This document shows, piece after piece, positions 8,823-16,863 of a stretch of 45,562 bases of DNA. Each line of letters starts with the position of its first letter. The first letter of the stretch is position 1. Under the pieces are notes generated by a model. It was not told the DNA's origin. It did no database searches and worked only from the letters and a program-made list of their open reading frames with translations. Position numbers and translations under genes: made by a program. The stretch is from Clostridia bacterium (GTDB lineage Bacteria; Bacillota; Clostridia; Oscillospirales; Acutalibacteraceae): NCBI GenBank assembly GCA_017517865.1, contig JAFWYB010000050.1, positions 1 through 45,562 on the forward strand, given 5' to 3'.

Positions 8823-9980
8823 TTAATAATAATGATAAGCGTTGCCGCAGTCACATTCTTCGTTTATTCTGAACAGCTTCCAGAAGAATACACAAACTTT
8901 ATAAATGAAAACCTCAAAATCTGATGCATCATATTTTTGAGCTTTGTGACAGATACATCTGCAATCTGCCATTACTCCGCAATATTGACAATAAACGTTA
9001 CCGTCAGCGGCAGGAAGGTCATAGTCCATATAATGACCGTAGCTTTCATCAATATGCTCATAAGGCTGTGCATTGCCGCAGGGGCAATTATAAGTAAGAA
9101 TTCCGTCTTCAGTGCAGGTGCTTTCCTTTGTAACACGGGGAAGGAAAATGTGCTTGTGACCGTTATCAAGCGGTTCAAAGGCTACACCGTTTTCATCGGC
9201 ATACCTTTCTGCAGTAGAACCACTGTAGCCTAAAAGCTTCATACATCTTCCGATATCACCGATTTCGCATTGGGGATTCATAATGAACACAACTGTATTA
9301 CCGTCGTCCCAAAAGCCGTTATAACCAAAATCAAATGCATAATCTTCAATTTTTTCAACTGTTGAAGGAATTACAATACCTTCACAGGAGAAACCGTAAA
9401 ATGCATCTTCCGGAATTACCTTGAGTGTAGCGGGCAATTCAAGGTAACCTACACTACAATCCTGAAATGCATAAGGTTCAATTGTTTCAACAGTATCAGG
9501 TATTGTGAGATCGGAAATCCACCAACCGGAAAAGCAACCTGACTTGAGAGTTTTAACAGATGATGCAACTGTATAACGGTCACTGTTACCGTTAAAGAGA
9601 ATCAGCTCGGTTTTATCCTTGTTATAAATTGAACCGTCTTCATCAGCAGAAAAATACGGGTTGTTTTCATCAATAACAAACTCCATACCTGAATCAATAT
9701 TGATAATTTCTGAAATACCTTCACCGATATAAACAGTTTCAAAGCGGAAGAAATCGTAGCCTTCGTACCATCCCCACCACTCGTAGGCATAAAAATCGGC
9801 ATAACCTTCACCCTCAACAACTGCACAGCCGTCTTCATAAACTGTACAGAAAGCGGTTTCCTCATCGTTGACAGCTCTTTTAAAAAGCGCTTCACCGTGA
9901 GAATGATCTGCCGCAAAGGCAAAAGGAATACTTGCTGCAATCATTAAGACTGCAAGAATGATTGATAATATTTTTTTCAT
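8823..9980 (-). CDS. Secreted LRR protein with Cys/His tail
   Basis: 385 residues from the ATG at 9980, chosen because GAAAGGAG lies 7 nt upstream and a signal peptide starts there (MKKILSIILAVLM, cut after FAFA). LRR_5 repeats run from about 130 to 250 (CFSGWWISDLTIPDTVETI, YAFQDC). One Cys repeat follows (STCTEDGILTYNCPCG), then YCQYC, and a tail with Cys340, Cys342, Cys344-His345-Lys346, helix FFWKLFRIN, Cys376-x-Cys378-Gly and a final HYY. It is first in the operon with the peptidase-like gene and the 613-residue LRR protein. A strong promoter and a leader with a terminator hairpin lie upstream. Confidence 0.85.
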   Translation of the reverse strand: MKKILSIILAVLMIAASIPFAFAADHSHGEALFKRAVNDEETAFCTVYEDGCAVVEGEGYADFYAYEWWGWYEGYDFFRFETVYIGEGISEIINIDSGMEFVIDENNPYFSADEDGSIYNKDKTELILFNGNSDRYTVASSVKTLKSGCFSGWWISDLTIPDTVETIEPYAFQDCSVGYLELPATLKVIPEDAFYGFSCEGIVIPSTVEKIEDYAFDFGYNGFWDDGNTVVFIMNPQCEIGDIGRCMKLLGYSGSTAERYADENGVAFEPLDNGHKHIFLPRVTKESTCTEDGILTYNCPCGNAQPYEHIDESYGHYMDYDLPAADGNVYCQYCGVMADCRCICHKAQKYDASDFEVFIYKVCVFFWKLFRINEECDCGNAYHYY

Positions 9981-10012
9981 TGTTTTTCTCCTTTCATAAT
10001 GAAAAATACAAA

Positions 10013-10154
10013 AACCGTCCGAACTCACATAGTGAGCCTGAACAGTTAATTACCAAATATTAAATTGCACACGAAAAGGGCATAGTTCCTCTGACTGACC
10101 GATAGATTGTCGCAAACTTCATAAGACCTGTCAACCTTTCCGCTTAAATTATAT
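10013..10154 (-). promoter_or_regulatory. leader with an attenuator-like terminator before the LRR operon
   Basis: The transcript from the promoter at 10161-10189 would have a leader of about 170 nt. Its 3' part (10013-10047) is a hairpin AACTGTTC..GGACGGTT with an inner stem GCTCAC/GTGAGT. The outer stem closes only with G-U pairs on the minus strand, and TTTTTG follows. The hairpin ends 32 nt before the ATG and would stop transcription unless an alternative fold forms. The upstream 100 nt fit no riboswitch class I can recall. Confidence 0.5.
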
Positions 10155-10160
10155 GAATTT

Positions 10161-10189
10161 ATTATAACAGAAAAATCGGCATTTGTAAA
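10161..10189 (-). promoter_or_regulatory. promoter of the secreted LRR/peptidase operon
   Basis: TTTACA, 17 nt, TATAAT on the minus strand: a strong housekeeping-type promoter. Confidence 0.8.
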
Positions 10190-10346
10190 TAATTTATGAA
10201 AAAAAATAAAAAGTATAACATTGTGATAAATAATTGAAGGTATAACCGACTTAAAATGCAGATTTTAGTATGTATTAAAAGCATTTTAAATAAAGCCGGA
10301 AAATCATACTACATACAAGAAAACCGATTTCTTACAACTACTATTA

Positions 10347-10640
10347 TTGTACGATTTTTCTGAATTCTGCTCTGCATGCGATAGAAATTCCCGAAATGAG
10401 AATGTATTATCAAAGAAGAATAAACATATAAAAGGCATAGAAACTGATTTTGCTTACGATGTTTATGAAGCAAAGTATTATGCAGCTCCGCTATCACAGG
10501 GTGAGATGTATAAGGAAGCCGAGAAAATAAGAAACCTGAAGGGCTTAACTTTGGACAAAATCGGGTTCATAGCTATAACAGGCTTTGAAAAAGGGGATGA
10601 CTTGTTTCACTGCATCACCGGTGAAGAATTGTATAATTAA
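10347..10640 (+). pseudogene. C-terminal remnant of an AAA ATPase with DUF234/nuclease-like tail
   Basis: The frame contains IETDFAYDVYEAKYYAAPLS and KIGFIAITGFEKGDDLFHC then ITGEELY. These resemble the PD-(D/E)XK-like C-terminus (E-x-K in YEAKYY) of the large ATPases (pfam01637/DUF4143/DUF234 type) common in gut Clostridia. The ATPase part is absent and the first 25 residues look unrelated, so this is the surviving 3' end of a decayed gene. It lies beside a truncated spoVT copy, marking a rearranged region. Confidence 0.55.
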
Positions 10641-10646
10641 AATTTC

Positions 10647-10681
10647 AGCGACAGCACGGCTCAAACTGTACTGTCGCTTTT
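10647..10681 (+). terminator. terminator after the ATPase remnant
   Basis: AGCGACAG / CTGTCGCT stem, extended by AC/GT across one mismatch, followed by TTTTGAT on the plus strand. Confidence 0.65.
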
Positions 10682-10691
10682 GATAAATTTA

Positions 10692-10865
10692 TTATCCGAT
10701 GCAGTGCTCAGAAAAGCTGAGTATTTCATAACAGAATCTTTCATACGGTGTCAATGATGTATGTAACGGGTCGCCCTCACGGATGCGCATAGTGCGGCGG
10801 ATTTCTTTAGGGATAACAACCCTGCCGAGGTCGTCCACCCGACGTACGATACCAGTTGCTTTCAT
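10692..10865 (-). pseudogene. truncated spoVT duplicate (AbrB domain only)
   Basis: From the ATG at 10865 the first 34 codons match SpoVT except Ile10 to Val (MKATGIVRRVDDLGRVVIPK..REGDPL). The frame then passes into unrelated sequence (HTSLTPYERFCYEILSFSEH) and stops after 57 codons. RBS and promoter are preserved. The final beta strand of the AbrB fold (LEIYTDNEGEVIFKKY in SpoVT) is lost, so a stable dimer is doubtful. A small peptide that interferes with SpoVT is possible but unproven. Homology with the spoVT locus extends upstream to about 10965. Confidence 0.75.
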
Positions 10866-10901
10866 ATATCTTTCTCTCCTCATAATACAAAACTATGTTG
10901 T

Positions 10902-10930
10902 TAGTATCTGTAAAAGCAGAAGGAATATAG
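10902..10930 (-). promoter_or_regulatory. duplicated sigma-G-like promoter
   Basis: CTATA, 17 nt, GATACTA on the minus strand, aligned base for base with the spoVT promoter at 844-872. Confidence 0.45.
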
Positions 10931-11128
10931 TGAGCAATTTATTTTTGAATGATGACTGTTATAATTCATTTGAAGAAGTGATGTTTTTATTTTCATTATA
11001 CATCCCATAGTTTTCTGCAGAGTGCAGTCACTGATATTGCTTTTCCATTCAACATTCACAACAACAGCCTCTCTTTATTGGCAATTTATACAAAAAAGCT
11101 GAAATTCGTATAATTATTCTTATGTAGA

Positions 11129-11157
11129 TTTACTTTTGCATTTTTTTGTGATACAAT
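11129..11157 (+). promoter_or_regulatory. promoter of the FAD oxidoreductase operon
   Basis: TTTACT, 17 nt, TACAAT, 65 nt before the ATG at 11222. The rest of 10940-11221 holds only the end of the spoVT-locus duplication and AT-rich spacer. Confidence 0.6.
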
Positions 11158-11221
11158 AACTTTTATAAACTATGGAGAAATATTTTCAGTAAAATCAGCA
11201 AGTATAAAAGGGGGAAATTTT

Positions 11222-12661
11222 ATGTATGACGTAACAGTTATAGGCGCGGGTGTTGTCGGCGGTCTTGTTGCCCGTGAGCTTTCAAGATACAAGCTTAAAA
11301 TCTGTATTCTTGAAGCTGAAAACGATGTCGCCATGGGCGCCACAAAAGCAAATTCTGCAATCGTACACGCAGGCTTCGACGCTAAGGAGGGAAGCCTTAA
11401 AGCTCTGCTCAACGTACGCGGCTGTGAAATGATGGAGGAGCTGTGTAACGAGCTCGGTGTAAGATACAGCAACAACGGCTCTATGGTCGTTGCCTTCAAT
11501 GACGAAGAAAGAGAAACTCTTCAGATGCTTCTTCAGAGAGGTATTGCAAATAACGTGCCGGATTTACGCATTGTTGAAAAGGAAGAGCTTCACAAAATGG
11601 AGCCTAAGCTTTCTGAGGATGTTATCTGCGCTCTGCTTGCACCCTCAGCGGGTATTGTCTGTCCCTACGGCCTTGCAATTTCAGCAGTAGGCAACGCTAT
11701 GGATAACGGTGCTGAATTAAGATGTAACTTTAAGGTTAACGCTATTGAAAAAACAGAAAACGGCTATACGGTTTCATCGGAAAGCGGTTCCGTTACCACA
11801 AAATACGTAATAAACTGTGCGGGTATGAATTCAGATATAGTAGCACAGATGGTGGGCGACAATTCATTTAATATCCACGCAAGAAGAGGCGAATATATCC
11901 TTCTTGACAGAGAGTCTGATAAGCTTGTTAACCACACAATTTTCAGAACACCGTCAAAAATGGGCAAGGGTATTCTCATCACCCCTACCGTTCACGAGAA
12001 TCTTCTTCTCGGGCCCACCTCATTTGACATTTCAGACAAAGAAGACAAGGATACAACTGCTGCAGGCTTTGCTGCTATCATCAAGAGCACAAACGAATCT
12101 ACAAAGTTTATTCCCTTCCATACAACCATCACCTCCTTCTGCGGTCTGCGCTCAGTTGGCAGCACGGGTGATTTCATAATCAACTCCCCCGTAAAGGGCT
12201 TTATCAATGCGGCAGGTATTGAGTCCCCCGGCCTTACCTCCTCCCCTGCTATTGCAGAATATATTGCAGAAATGCTGAGAGAAGACGGTCTTGAAATGAT
12301 TCCTGATCCCGCTTTCAACCCGACAAGAAAATCCTACGATGCATTCCGCAACGCTTCTGAGGAAGAAAAAAACAGAATAATAAAAGAAAACCCCGCCTAC
12401 GGCAAAATAGTATGCAGATGCGAGGGCGTTACGGAGGGTGAAATCATTGAGGCTATTCACCGTAATCCTCAGCCCCGTGACCTTGACGGCGTAAAGAGAA
12501 GAACACGCGCACAGATGGGTCGCTGTCAGGGCGGCTTCTGCGGTCCCTATGTGGTTGAGCTTCTTTCAAAAGAGCTTGGCATCCCCTACGAAAGCGTTAC
12601 AAAGTTCGGCAGAAAATCTGTAATCAACTTTGAAAAAACAAAAGGAGGACAGTCAGAATGA
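11222..12661 (+). CDS. FAD-dependent dehydrogenase with BFD-like [2Fe-2S] domain, glycerol-3-phosphate dehydrogenase type
   Basis: 479 residues. Residues 3-30 are the FAD Rossmann start (VTVIGAGVVGGLVARELSRY), and the DAO fold continues to about 370. The C-terminal 90 residues carry Cys-x-Cys (VCRCEGVTEGEI) and GRCQGGFC, the four cysteines of a BFD-like [2Fe-2S] domain. This layout is that of the anaerobic glycerol-3-phosphate dehydrogenase subunit of Firmicutes (GlpA-like), which oxidises glycerol-3-phosphate to dihydroxyacetone phosphate; 2-hydroxyglutarate oxidase-like activity is the alternative. It overlaps the next gene by 4 nt. No glpK or glpF lies in the window to confirm the substrate. 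Confidence 0.88.
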   Translation: MYDVTVIGAGVVGGLVARELSRYKLKICILEAENDVAMGATKANSAIVHAGFDAKEGSLKALLNVRGCEMMEELCNELGVRYSNNGSMVVAFNDEERETLQMLLQRGIANNVPDLRIVEKEELHKMEPKLSEDVICALLAPSAGIVCPYGLAISAVGNAMDNGAELRCNFKVNAIEKTENGYTVSSESGSVTTKYVINCAGMNSDIVAQMVGDNSFNIHARRGEYILLDRESDKLVNHTIFRTPSKMGKGILITPTVHENLLLGPTSFDISDKEDKDTTAAGFAAIIKSTNESTKFIPFHTTITSFCGLRSVGSTGDFIINSPVKGFINAAGIESPGLTSSPAIAEYIAEMLREDGLEMIPDPAFNPTRKSYDAFRNASEEEKNRIIKENPAYGKIVCRCEGVTEGEIIEAIHRNPQPRDLDGVKRRTRAQMGRCQGGFCGPYVVELLSKELGIPYESVTKFGRKSVINFEKTKGGQSE

Positions 12662-13893
12662 AGGATCTGGTAATCATCGGTGGCGGTCCTGCCGGTATGA
12701 GTGCCGCAATCGCGGCCTACGAAAGCGGACTTCGTGACATTCTCATTCTTGAGCGCGACGAGCATCTCGGCGGCATTTTGCAGCAGTGTATACACAACGG
12801 CTTCGGTCTTCACAAATTCGGCGAGGAGCTCACGGGTCCCGAGTACGCATGGAAATATGAGAAAAAAATTATAGATCTCGGTATTGAATACAAGCTCAAC
12901 ACTATGGTTCTCAGCGTTTCCGAAAACAAGGTTGTTACCGCAACAAACAGCACGGACGGCATTTTTCAGATCAAGGCTAAGGCCATTATCCTTGCTATGG
13001 GCTGCCGTGAACGTTCAAAGGGTGCTCTTAATATAGCAGGCAGCCGACCCGCAGGTATTTTCAGTGCGGGTACCGCCCAGAAATATGTAAATATGAAGGG
13101 CTATCTTCCCGGCAAGAACATCGTAATTTTAGGCAGCGGAGATATCGGCCTTATTATGGCAAGAAGAATGACTCTTGAGGGTGCAAAGGTACACGCCGTA
13201 TGTGAGCTTATGCCCTACTCAGGCGGTCTTGCAAGAAACATCGAGCAGTGTCTGAACGATTTCGGCATTCCTCTTAAGCTGAGTCATACAATCATTCAGA
13301 TTCACGGCAAGGACAGAGTTGAGGGCGTTACAATTGCTGAGGTAGACGGAAACAGAAAGCCGATTCCCGGCACAGAGGAATATATCGCCTGCGACACAAT
13401 TCTGTTCTCCGTCGGTCTTATTCCCGAAAATGAGCTTTCGCAGAGTGCAAACGTCAGCCTTTCCCGCATCACAAACGGCGCCGTTGTTGACCAGGACAGA
13501 CAGACCTCAGTTGAGGGTGTTTTCGCCTGCGGCAACGTGCTTCATGTGCATGACCTTGTTGACTACGTTTCCGACGAGGCAGAAATTGCAGGCAAGGCTG
13601 CAGTAGAATACATAAATAAAAATACCGACGCAGAGCTTCAGATTGTTCTTAAAACAGACGGCAAAATCCGTTACACCGTACCCCAGGTCATCACAAAGAA
13701 AAAGGATGTTGCCGTATATTTCAGAGTTTCAAACATTTATAAGAACGTAGTAATAAAGGTAACTGACGGCGATAAGCTGATTTTATCAAAGAAAAAGATA
13801 AAGGTTGCCCCCGGCGAGATGGAATCTGTAGCTCTGAAAAAAGAAATGCTCGAAAACGTAAAGGAACTGTGTTTTTCACTTGAGGAGGTATAA
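12658..13893 (+). CDS. NAD(P)/FAD-dependent oxidoreductase, partner subunit
   Basis: 411 residues. The first dinucleotide site is LVIIGGGPAGMSAAIAAYES (FAD); the second is IVILGSGDIGLIMARRM at about 160 (NAD). The motif GCRERSKGALNIAGSRP is typical of the oxidoreductase paired with GlpA-like proteins and DUF1667 in Clostridia. Its likely job is to pass electrons from the first subunit to NAD+ or another acceptor. The last 70 residues form a beta-rich domain. The ATG overlaps the upstream stop (ATGA), showing translational coupling. Confidence 0.87.
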   Translation: MKDLVIIGGGPAGMSAAIAAYESGLRDILILERDEHLGGILQQCIHNGFGLHKFGEELTGPEYAWKYEKKIIDLGIEYKLNTMVLSVSENKVVTATNSTDGIFQIKAKAIILAMGCRERSKGALNIAGSRPAGIFSAGTAQKYVNMKGYLPGKNIVILGSGDIGLIMARRMTLEGAKVHAVCELMPYSGGLARNIEQCLNDFGIPLKLSHTIIQIHGKDRVEGVTIAEVDGNRKPIPGTEEYIACDTILFSVGLIPENELSQSANVSLSRITNGAVVDQDRQTSVEGVFACGNVLHVHDLVDYVSDEAEIAGKAAVEYINKNTDAELQIVLKTDGKIRYTVPQVITKKKDVAVYFRVSNIYKNVVIKVTDGDKLILSKKKIKVAPGEMESVALKKEMLENVKELCFSLEEV

Positions 13894-13894
13894 T

Positions 13895-14239
13895 ATGGAA
13901 AGAAAGCTTACTTGTATTATATGTCCCCTTGGCTGTGAGCTTACGGTACAGCTTGAGGACAAGGAAATTCTTGATATTTCCGGTCACACCTGTCCGAGAG
14001 GCAAGGCCTACGCCGAAGCCGAGTGCACGGCGCCGACAAGAACTCTGACCACCACTGTCAGATGCTCTGACGGTTCACTCGTTCCCGTAAAAACACAGAC
14101 ACCCATTCCCAAAGAAAAGATGAGCGAGTGTATGGAAATACTGAACGGTGTTACAGCCGCCCTTCCTCTTGCAATCGGTGATGTTATTGTCGAAGACGTT
14201 TTCGGCAGTAAGGTTGTAGCAACACAGAATAAGCCATAA
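13895..14239 (+). CDS. DUF1667 protein, third member of the oxidoreductase operon
   Basis: 114 residues. Starts at the ATG at 13895, behind GAGGAGG. The N-terminus has CIICPLGCELTV and then HTCPRGKAYAEAE; the clustered cysteines could bind iron-sulfur or zinc. DUF1667 proteins are a standard third gene after GlpA-like and NAD/FAD oxidoreductase genes. It starts 1 nt after the preceding stop. A role as a small redox subunit is inferred from context. Confidence 0.88.
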   Translation: MERKLTCIICPLGCELTVQLEDKEILDISGHTCPRGKAYAEAECTAPTRTLTTTVRCSDGSLVPVKTQTPIPKEKMSECMEILNGVTAALPLAIGDVIVEDVFGSKVVATQNKP

Positions 14240-14241
14240 AC

Positions 14242-14547
14242 AAAAGGGGCTGTAAAACGCCGACGCCCCATAAGGAAGTATTTCTTTAAAATGCGAAACA
14301 ACTTCACAATAATGCGTTAAAAATCACCGATATGCGTCAGCATTATCGGTGATTTTTGCCTTTTCTTGCAAAGCTTTTTCGCATTTTAAAGTGCTTCGCA
14401 GTTTCGTAAGAACTTAAAATTTCTTGTATTGAAGCCACAAAACGCATCAAGGCTGTCGCCTTGCGAGGCTTTTGGCAAAAATACGGGGAATTTTGTTCGA
14501 GAAACAAATACTTCCTTATGGGGTGTCAGCGAAATACAGCCCCTTTT
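14242..14547. repeat. 306-bp MITE-like inverted-repeat element
   Basis: Ends AAAAGGGGCTGTA and TACAGCCCCTTTT are perfect inverted copies. Further in, GAC followed by CCCCATAAGGAAGTATTT matches its counterpart near 14506-14527 with one mismatch in 22. Inside lie a perfect 14-bp hairpin (14319-14357, AAAAATCACCGATA arm) and a TTTAAAATGCGAAA/TTTCGCATTTTAAA pair. No open frame of note. It starts 2 nt after the DUF1667 stop, so the hairpins could also end that transcript. Confidence 0.8.
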
Positions 14548-14548
14548 G

Positions 14549-14563
14549 AGTAGTCAGTAGCCG
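14549..14563. repeat. short heptanucleotide tract
   Basis: AGTAGTCAGTAGCCG, two units of the (TAGTCAG)n family, immediately at the right end of the inverted-repeat element. Confidence 0.45.
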
Positions 14564-14639
14564 GCAGACAGGATTTACCTTATAAAATCCCGTCTTTTCA
14601 GGCGCTTTGTTTTTTTAGCCCTTTGCAAAATGCCGGTAT

Positions 14640-15689
14640 TTATTTAATGTTGAAAATATTTTTGAGTCTTACAAAAACACTTCTTATCCAGCTGAGTATA
14701 ATTGCCGCAAGAGAAGCCGGCTTGCCCTCGCCCTTACCTTCCTCATTGCCGCTGTCGGTTGCCGGCTGACCGTCATAATCGCTTGTAAAGCTCGTAAGCC
14801 ACGAAATCATTCCGTCGGGATAGGCCAGCTCAACGGTGTTGCCGTTACCGTCAACGGTTTTCATATAGGGGTAAGCACCGTTTTCAGATGAAAACATATC
14901 GTTATTTACCGCATACCATGCGTGGTGAGCACTGCTCGTAAGCTTACCGTCGGCATAAGCTGTAAGGCTCAGAGTGGAAAAACGGCAGCTTTCGGGGCAG
15001 TTTGTCTGCTCCGTGATGTTTTTCCAGCCTACGTTTACCATAGTGTAATAACTCACCAAGGGATCAAGCTTGCCGCTTGTTACCCATACGGGAATATCCG
15101 TAAGCTTCTGTGCCGCACTGTCATCGGGTGACCAGGCGGGGCATACGGGGAAAATTGCGGCAAACATTTCGGGATATGATACCGCCATTTTATAAGTCAT
15201 TCTTCCGCCCATTGAATATCCGCCGATGTAAATACGGCTTACGTCAACATTATCCTTATTCTGTGCAATAAAATCGTCGATGGCCGCTCTGAGGGGATAT
15301 ATAAGGCTGTCCGACCAGAAAAGATCCTTTTCTTCAAGTGAACGGGGCACAAAAATGAATGCTCCGCCGCTTTCACCGAAACGGCTCTGATATTCGTCGC
15401 TTGCCCAGTAAACAATGTTGTTGTTTGTCAGCTGCTTGCCCTCGTACTCACCGTCACTCAGACCGTGAAGCCATATAACCACGGGATATTTTGTATCGTC
15501 GTTTTCTTTAACCGGTGAAAAATATCTGTAATCTATGGAATAGCCGTCAGTCTCGGGACCGACGCCGAAAGTGAAGCTGCTTCTTAAAAGGTCAGCGTCA
15601 AGCTCGCTACCTGCAAGAGCAGAAACACCGACTGTGCAAATAATAAAAATTGTAATGAGTGCAAACAATAATTTTTTTACGGTTTTCAT
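14640..15689 (-). CDS. Secreted alpha/beta-hydrolase esterase, COG4099/feruloyl-esterase type
   Basis: 349 residues from the ATG at 15689 (GGGGAGG upstream, signal peptide 1-26 cut after SALA). Alpha/beta-hydrolase core: VVIWLHGLSDGE holds the oxyanion segment, GGYSMGGRMTY the nucleophile Ser159; Asp209 (GKLDPLVS) and His255 or His256 (SAHHAWY) complete a triad. Such enzymes cut ester bonds in plant polysaccharides or other carbohydrate esters. After a Gly/Glu-rich linker the protein ends in an amphipathic helix (LAAIILSWIRSVFVRLKNIF), a tail shared in style with other secreted proteins here. Monocistronic with its own promoter. Confidence 0.85.
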   Translation of the reverse strand: MKTVKKLLFALITIFIICTVGVSALAGSELDADLLRSSFTFGVGPETDGYSIDYRYFSPVKENDDTKYPVVIWLHGLSDGEYEGKQLTNNNIVYWASDEYQSRFGESGGAFIFVPRSLEEKDLFWSDSLIYPLRAAIDDFIAQNKDNVDVSRIYIGGYSMGGRMTYKMAVSYPEMFAAIFPVCPAWSPDDSAAQKLTDIPVWVTSGKLDPLVSYYTMVNVGWKNITEQTNCPESCRFSTLSLTAYADGKLTSSAHHAWYAVNNDMFSSENGAYPYMKTVDGNGNTVELAYPDGMISWLTSFTSDYDGQPATDSGNEEGKGEGKPASLAAIILSWIRSVFVRLKNIFNIK

Positions 15690-15735
15690 AAACTTTTCCT
15701 CCCCTGTATCTTTAAAAAACACAACCGATATATCC

Positions 15736-15763
15736 ATTATACCAAAAATTTTCCAAATTGCAA
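15736..15763 (-). promoter_or_regulatory. promoter of the secreted esterase
   Basis: TTGCAA, 16 nt, TATAAT on the minus strand. Confidence 0.75.
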
Positions 15764-15785
15764 TAACATGGCAATACAACCTTTT

Positions 15786-16754
15786 TCAGTTAAGCTTTAA
15801 AAATTCTCCGACGGTAACATCAAAAGAAGACAAGCTGTTACCGCTTCTTGCTTCACGGCTCATATCAACCGCTTTTATGCTGCTGTCTGAATAGGTACGG
15901 AAATAATATATCAGCTTATTTGTGTCACAGCAGCAGGAATACACCGTATATTCGTCTTTGCCGTCTTCGGTTTTTACCGTACCCTTGGGCATTGCTACCG
16001 TCTCAAGCAGATGAAAAAACTGCATAACGTTTTCAGGGCAGTCCCCTACATCGGTAAGCTTTTCTTTGACGAAAAATGCACGGACAAACCTCGACATTGA
16101 CGACATATCACCGGGCAGACCAAGCGCGCCCATACCCTTACTGTACGTGTTTAACTGCAAATCGGCACTCAATCGGTTTTCCGGCGGATTTTCAGAAAGG
16201 TACATATAATTGCTGAGGTTAAATAGCTGAAAAGGCAGTTCGGGACAGTTGGTGAGCACATCTGCTTTATTTTCCCACACCTTCATCTCTTCGCCGTCAC
16301 ATTCAACAGTGATTGAGCTTTTTCTGTCACTTATCAGCCAGTGAAGCGGTGATGGCGGATACTCCTCGCTGAAGGCTTCATCGGTTATGTTGGTGTGAAG
16401 AAGAAGCAGTTTACATTCATCAACACTCTCACACTGACAAAGCAGCCAGGGTATAAATTCAAACGAGGCTATATTGTCTGTGCCGAGCTTTTCTTTGCAA
16501 TATTTCGCCTCGGGAAAGCTCAGAGCCGCAACAGAAAGCCCCTTTTCGTTGGTAGCCTCATAATAAAGCGGTGTTTCATTCTGAATTATACCCATACCGA
16601 TCATGGCGTAATGACCGGAAAACTCCTTGTTGCTTCTGAATCGAAAGGGGTATTTCTGCGGGGTTATTATCACTTTTTCACCTAATGTATATTCAAGATC
16701 AAGATTTCTGCCGAAAAAATGTGTGCCGAGACTCACACTCACTGCCGTACACAT
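15786..16754 (-). CDS. Choloylglycine hydrolase family protein (bile salt hydrolase / penicillin V acylase)
   Basis: 322 residues, the family's length. MCTAVS places the Ntn nucleophile Cys at residue 2, exposed after Met removal. Arg16 and Asp19 (FFGRNLDLE), Asn69 (TNEKGLSVA), the VLTNCPELPFQLFNL segment and GLPGDMSSMSRFVRAFF match the conserved active-site blocks of bile salt hydrolases. It hydrolyses an amide, in gut species typically the glycine or taurine conjugate of bile salts; penicillin V or acyl-homoserine lactones are alternatives. It has no signal peptide, so it is cytoplasmic. RBS AGGTGAT. Bile salt activity fits a gut habitat. Confidence 0.9.
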   Translation of the reverse strand: MCTAVSVSLGTHFFGRNLDLEYTLGEKVIITPQKYPFRFRSNKEFSGHYAMIGMGIIQNETPLYYEATNEKGLSVAALSFPEAKYCKEKLGTDNIASFEFIPWLLCQCESVDECKLLLLHTNITDEAFSEEYPPSPLHWLISDRKSSITVECDGEEMKVWENKADVLTNCPELPFQLFNLSNYMYLSENPPENRLSADLQLNTYSKGMGALGLPGDMSSMSRFVRAFFVKEKLTDVGDCPENVMQFFHLLETVAMPKGTVKTEDGKDEYTVYSCCCDTNKLIYYFRTYSDSSIKAVDMSREARSGNSLSSFDVTVGEFLKLN

Positions 16755-16832
16755 ATTATCACCTCAGGGTGAGTGTTGGCAGAAAAGCAAAAAGGTAAAC
16801 AGCAGTTCAGAATATTACAGTTTACTGTATAC

Positions 16833-16863
16833 AACAAAAAGGCGGATAATCCGCCTTTTTGTT
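16833..16863. terminator. terminator of the PadR/HAAS operon
   Basis: AACAAAAAGGCGGA and TCCGCCTTTTTGTT are perfect inverted copies around AT. It overlaps the stop of the HAAS gene on the minus strand. Confidence 0.8.

Noticed and set aside
10048-10154. Leader as c-di-GMP, glycine, SAM or preQ1 riboswitch
   Set aside because: The conserved core sequences I remember for those classes are absent.
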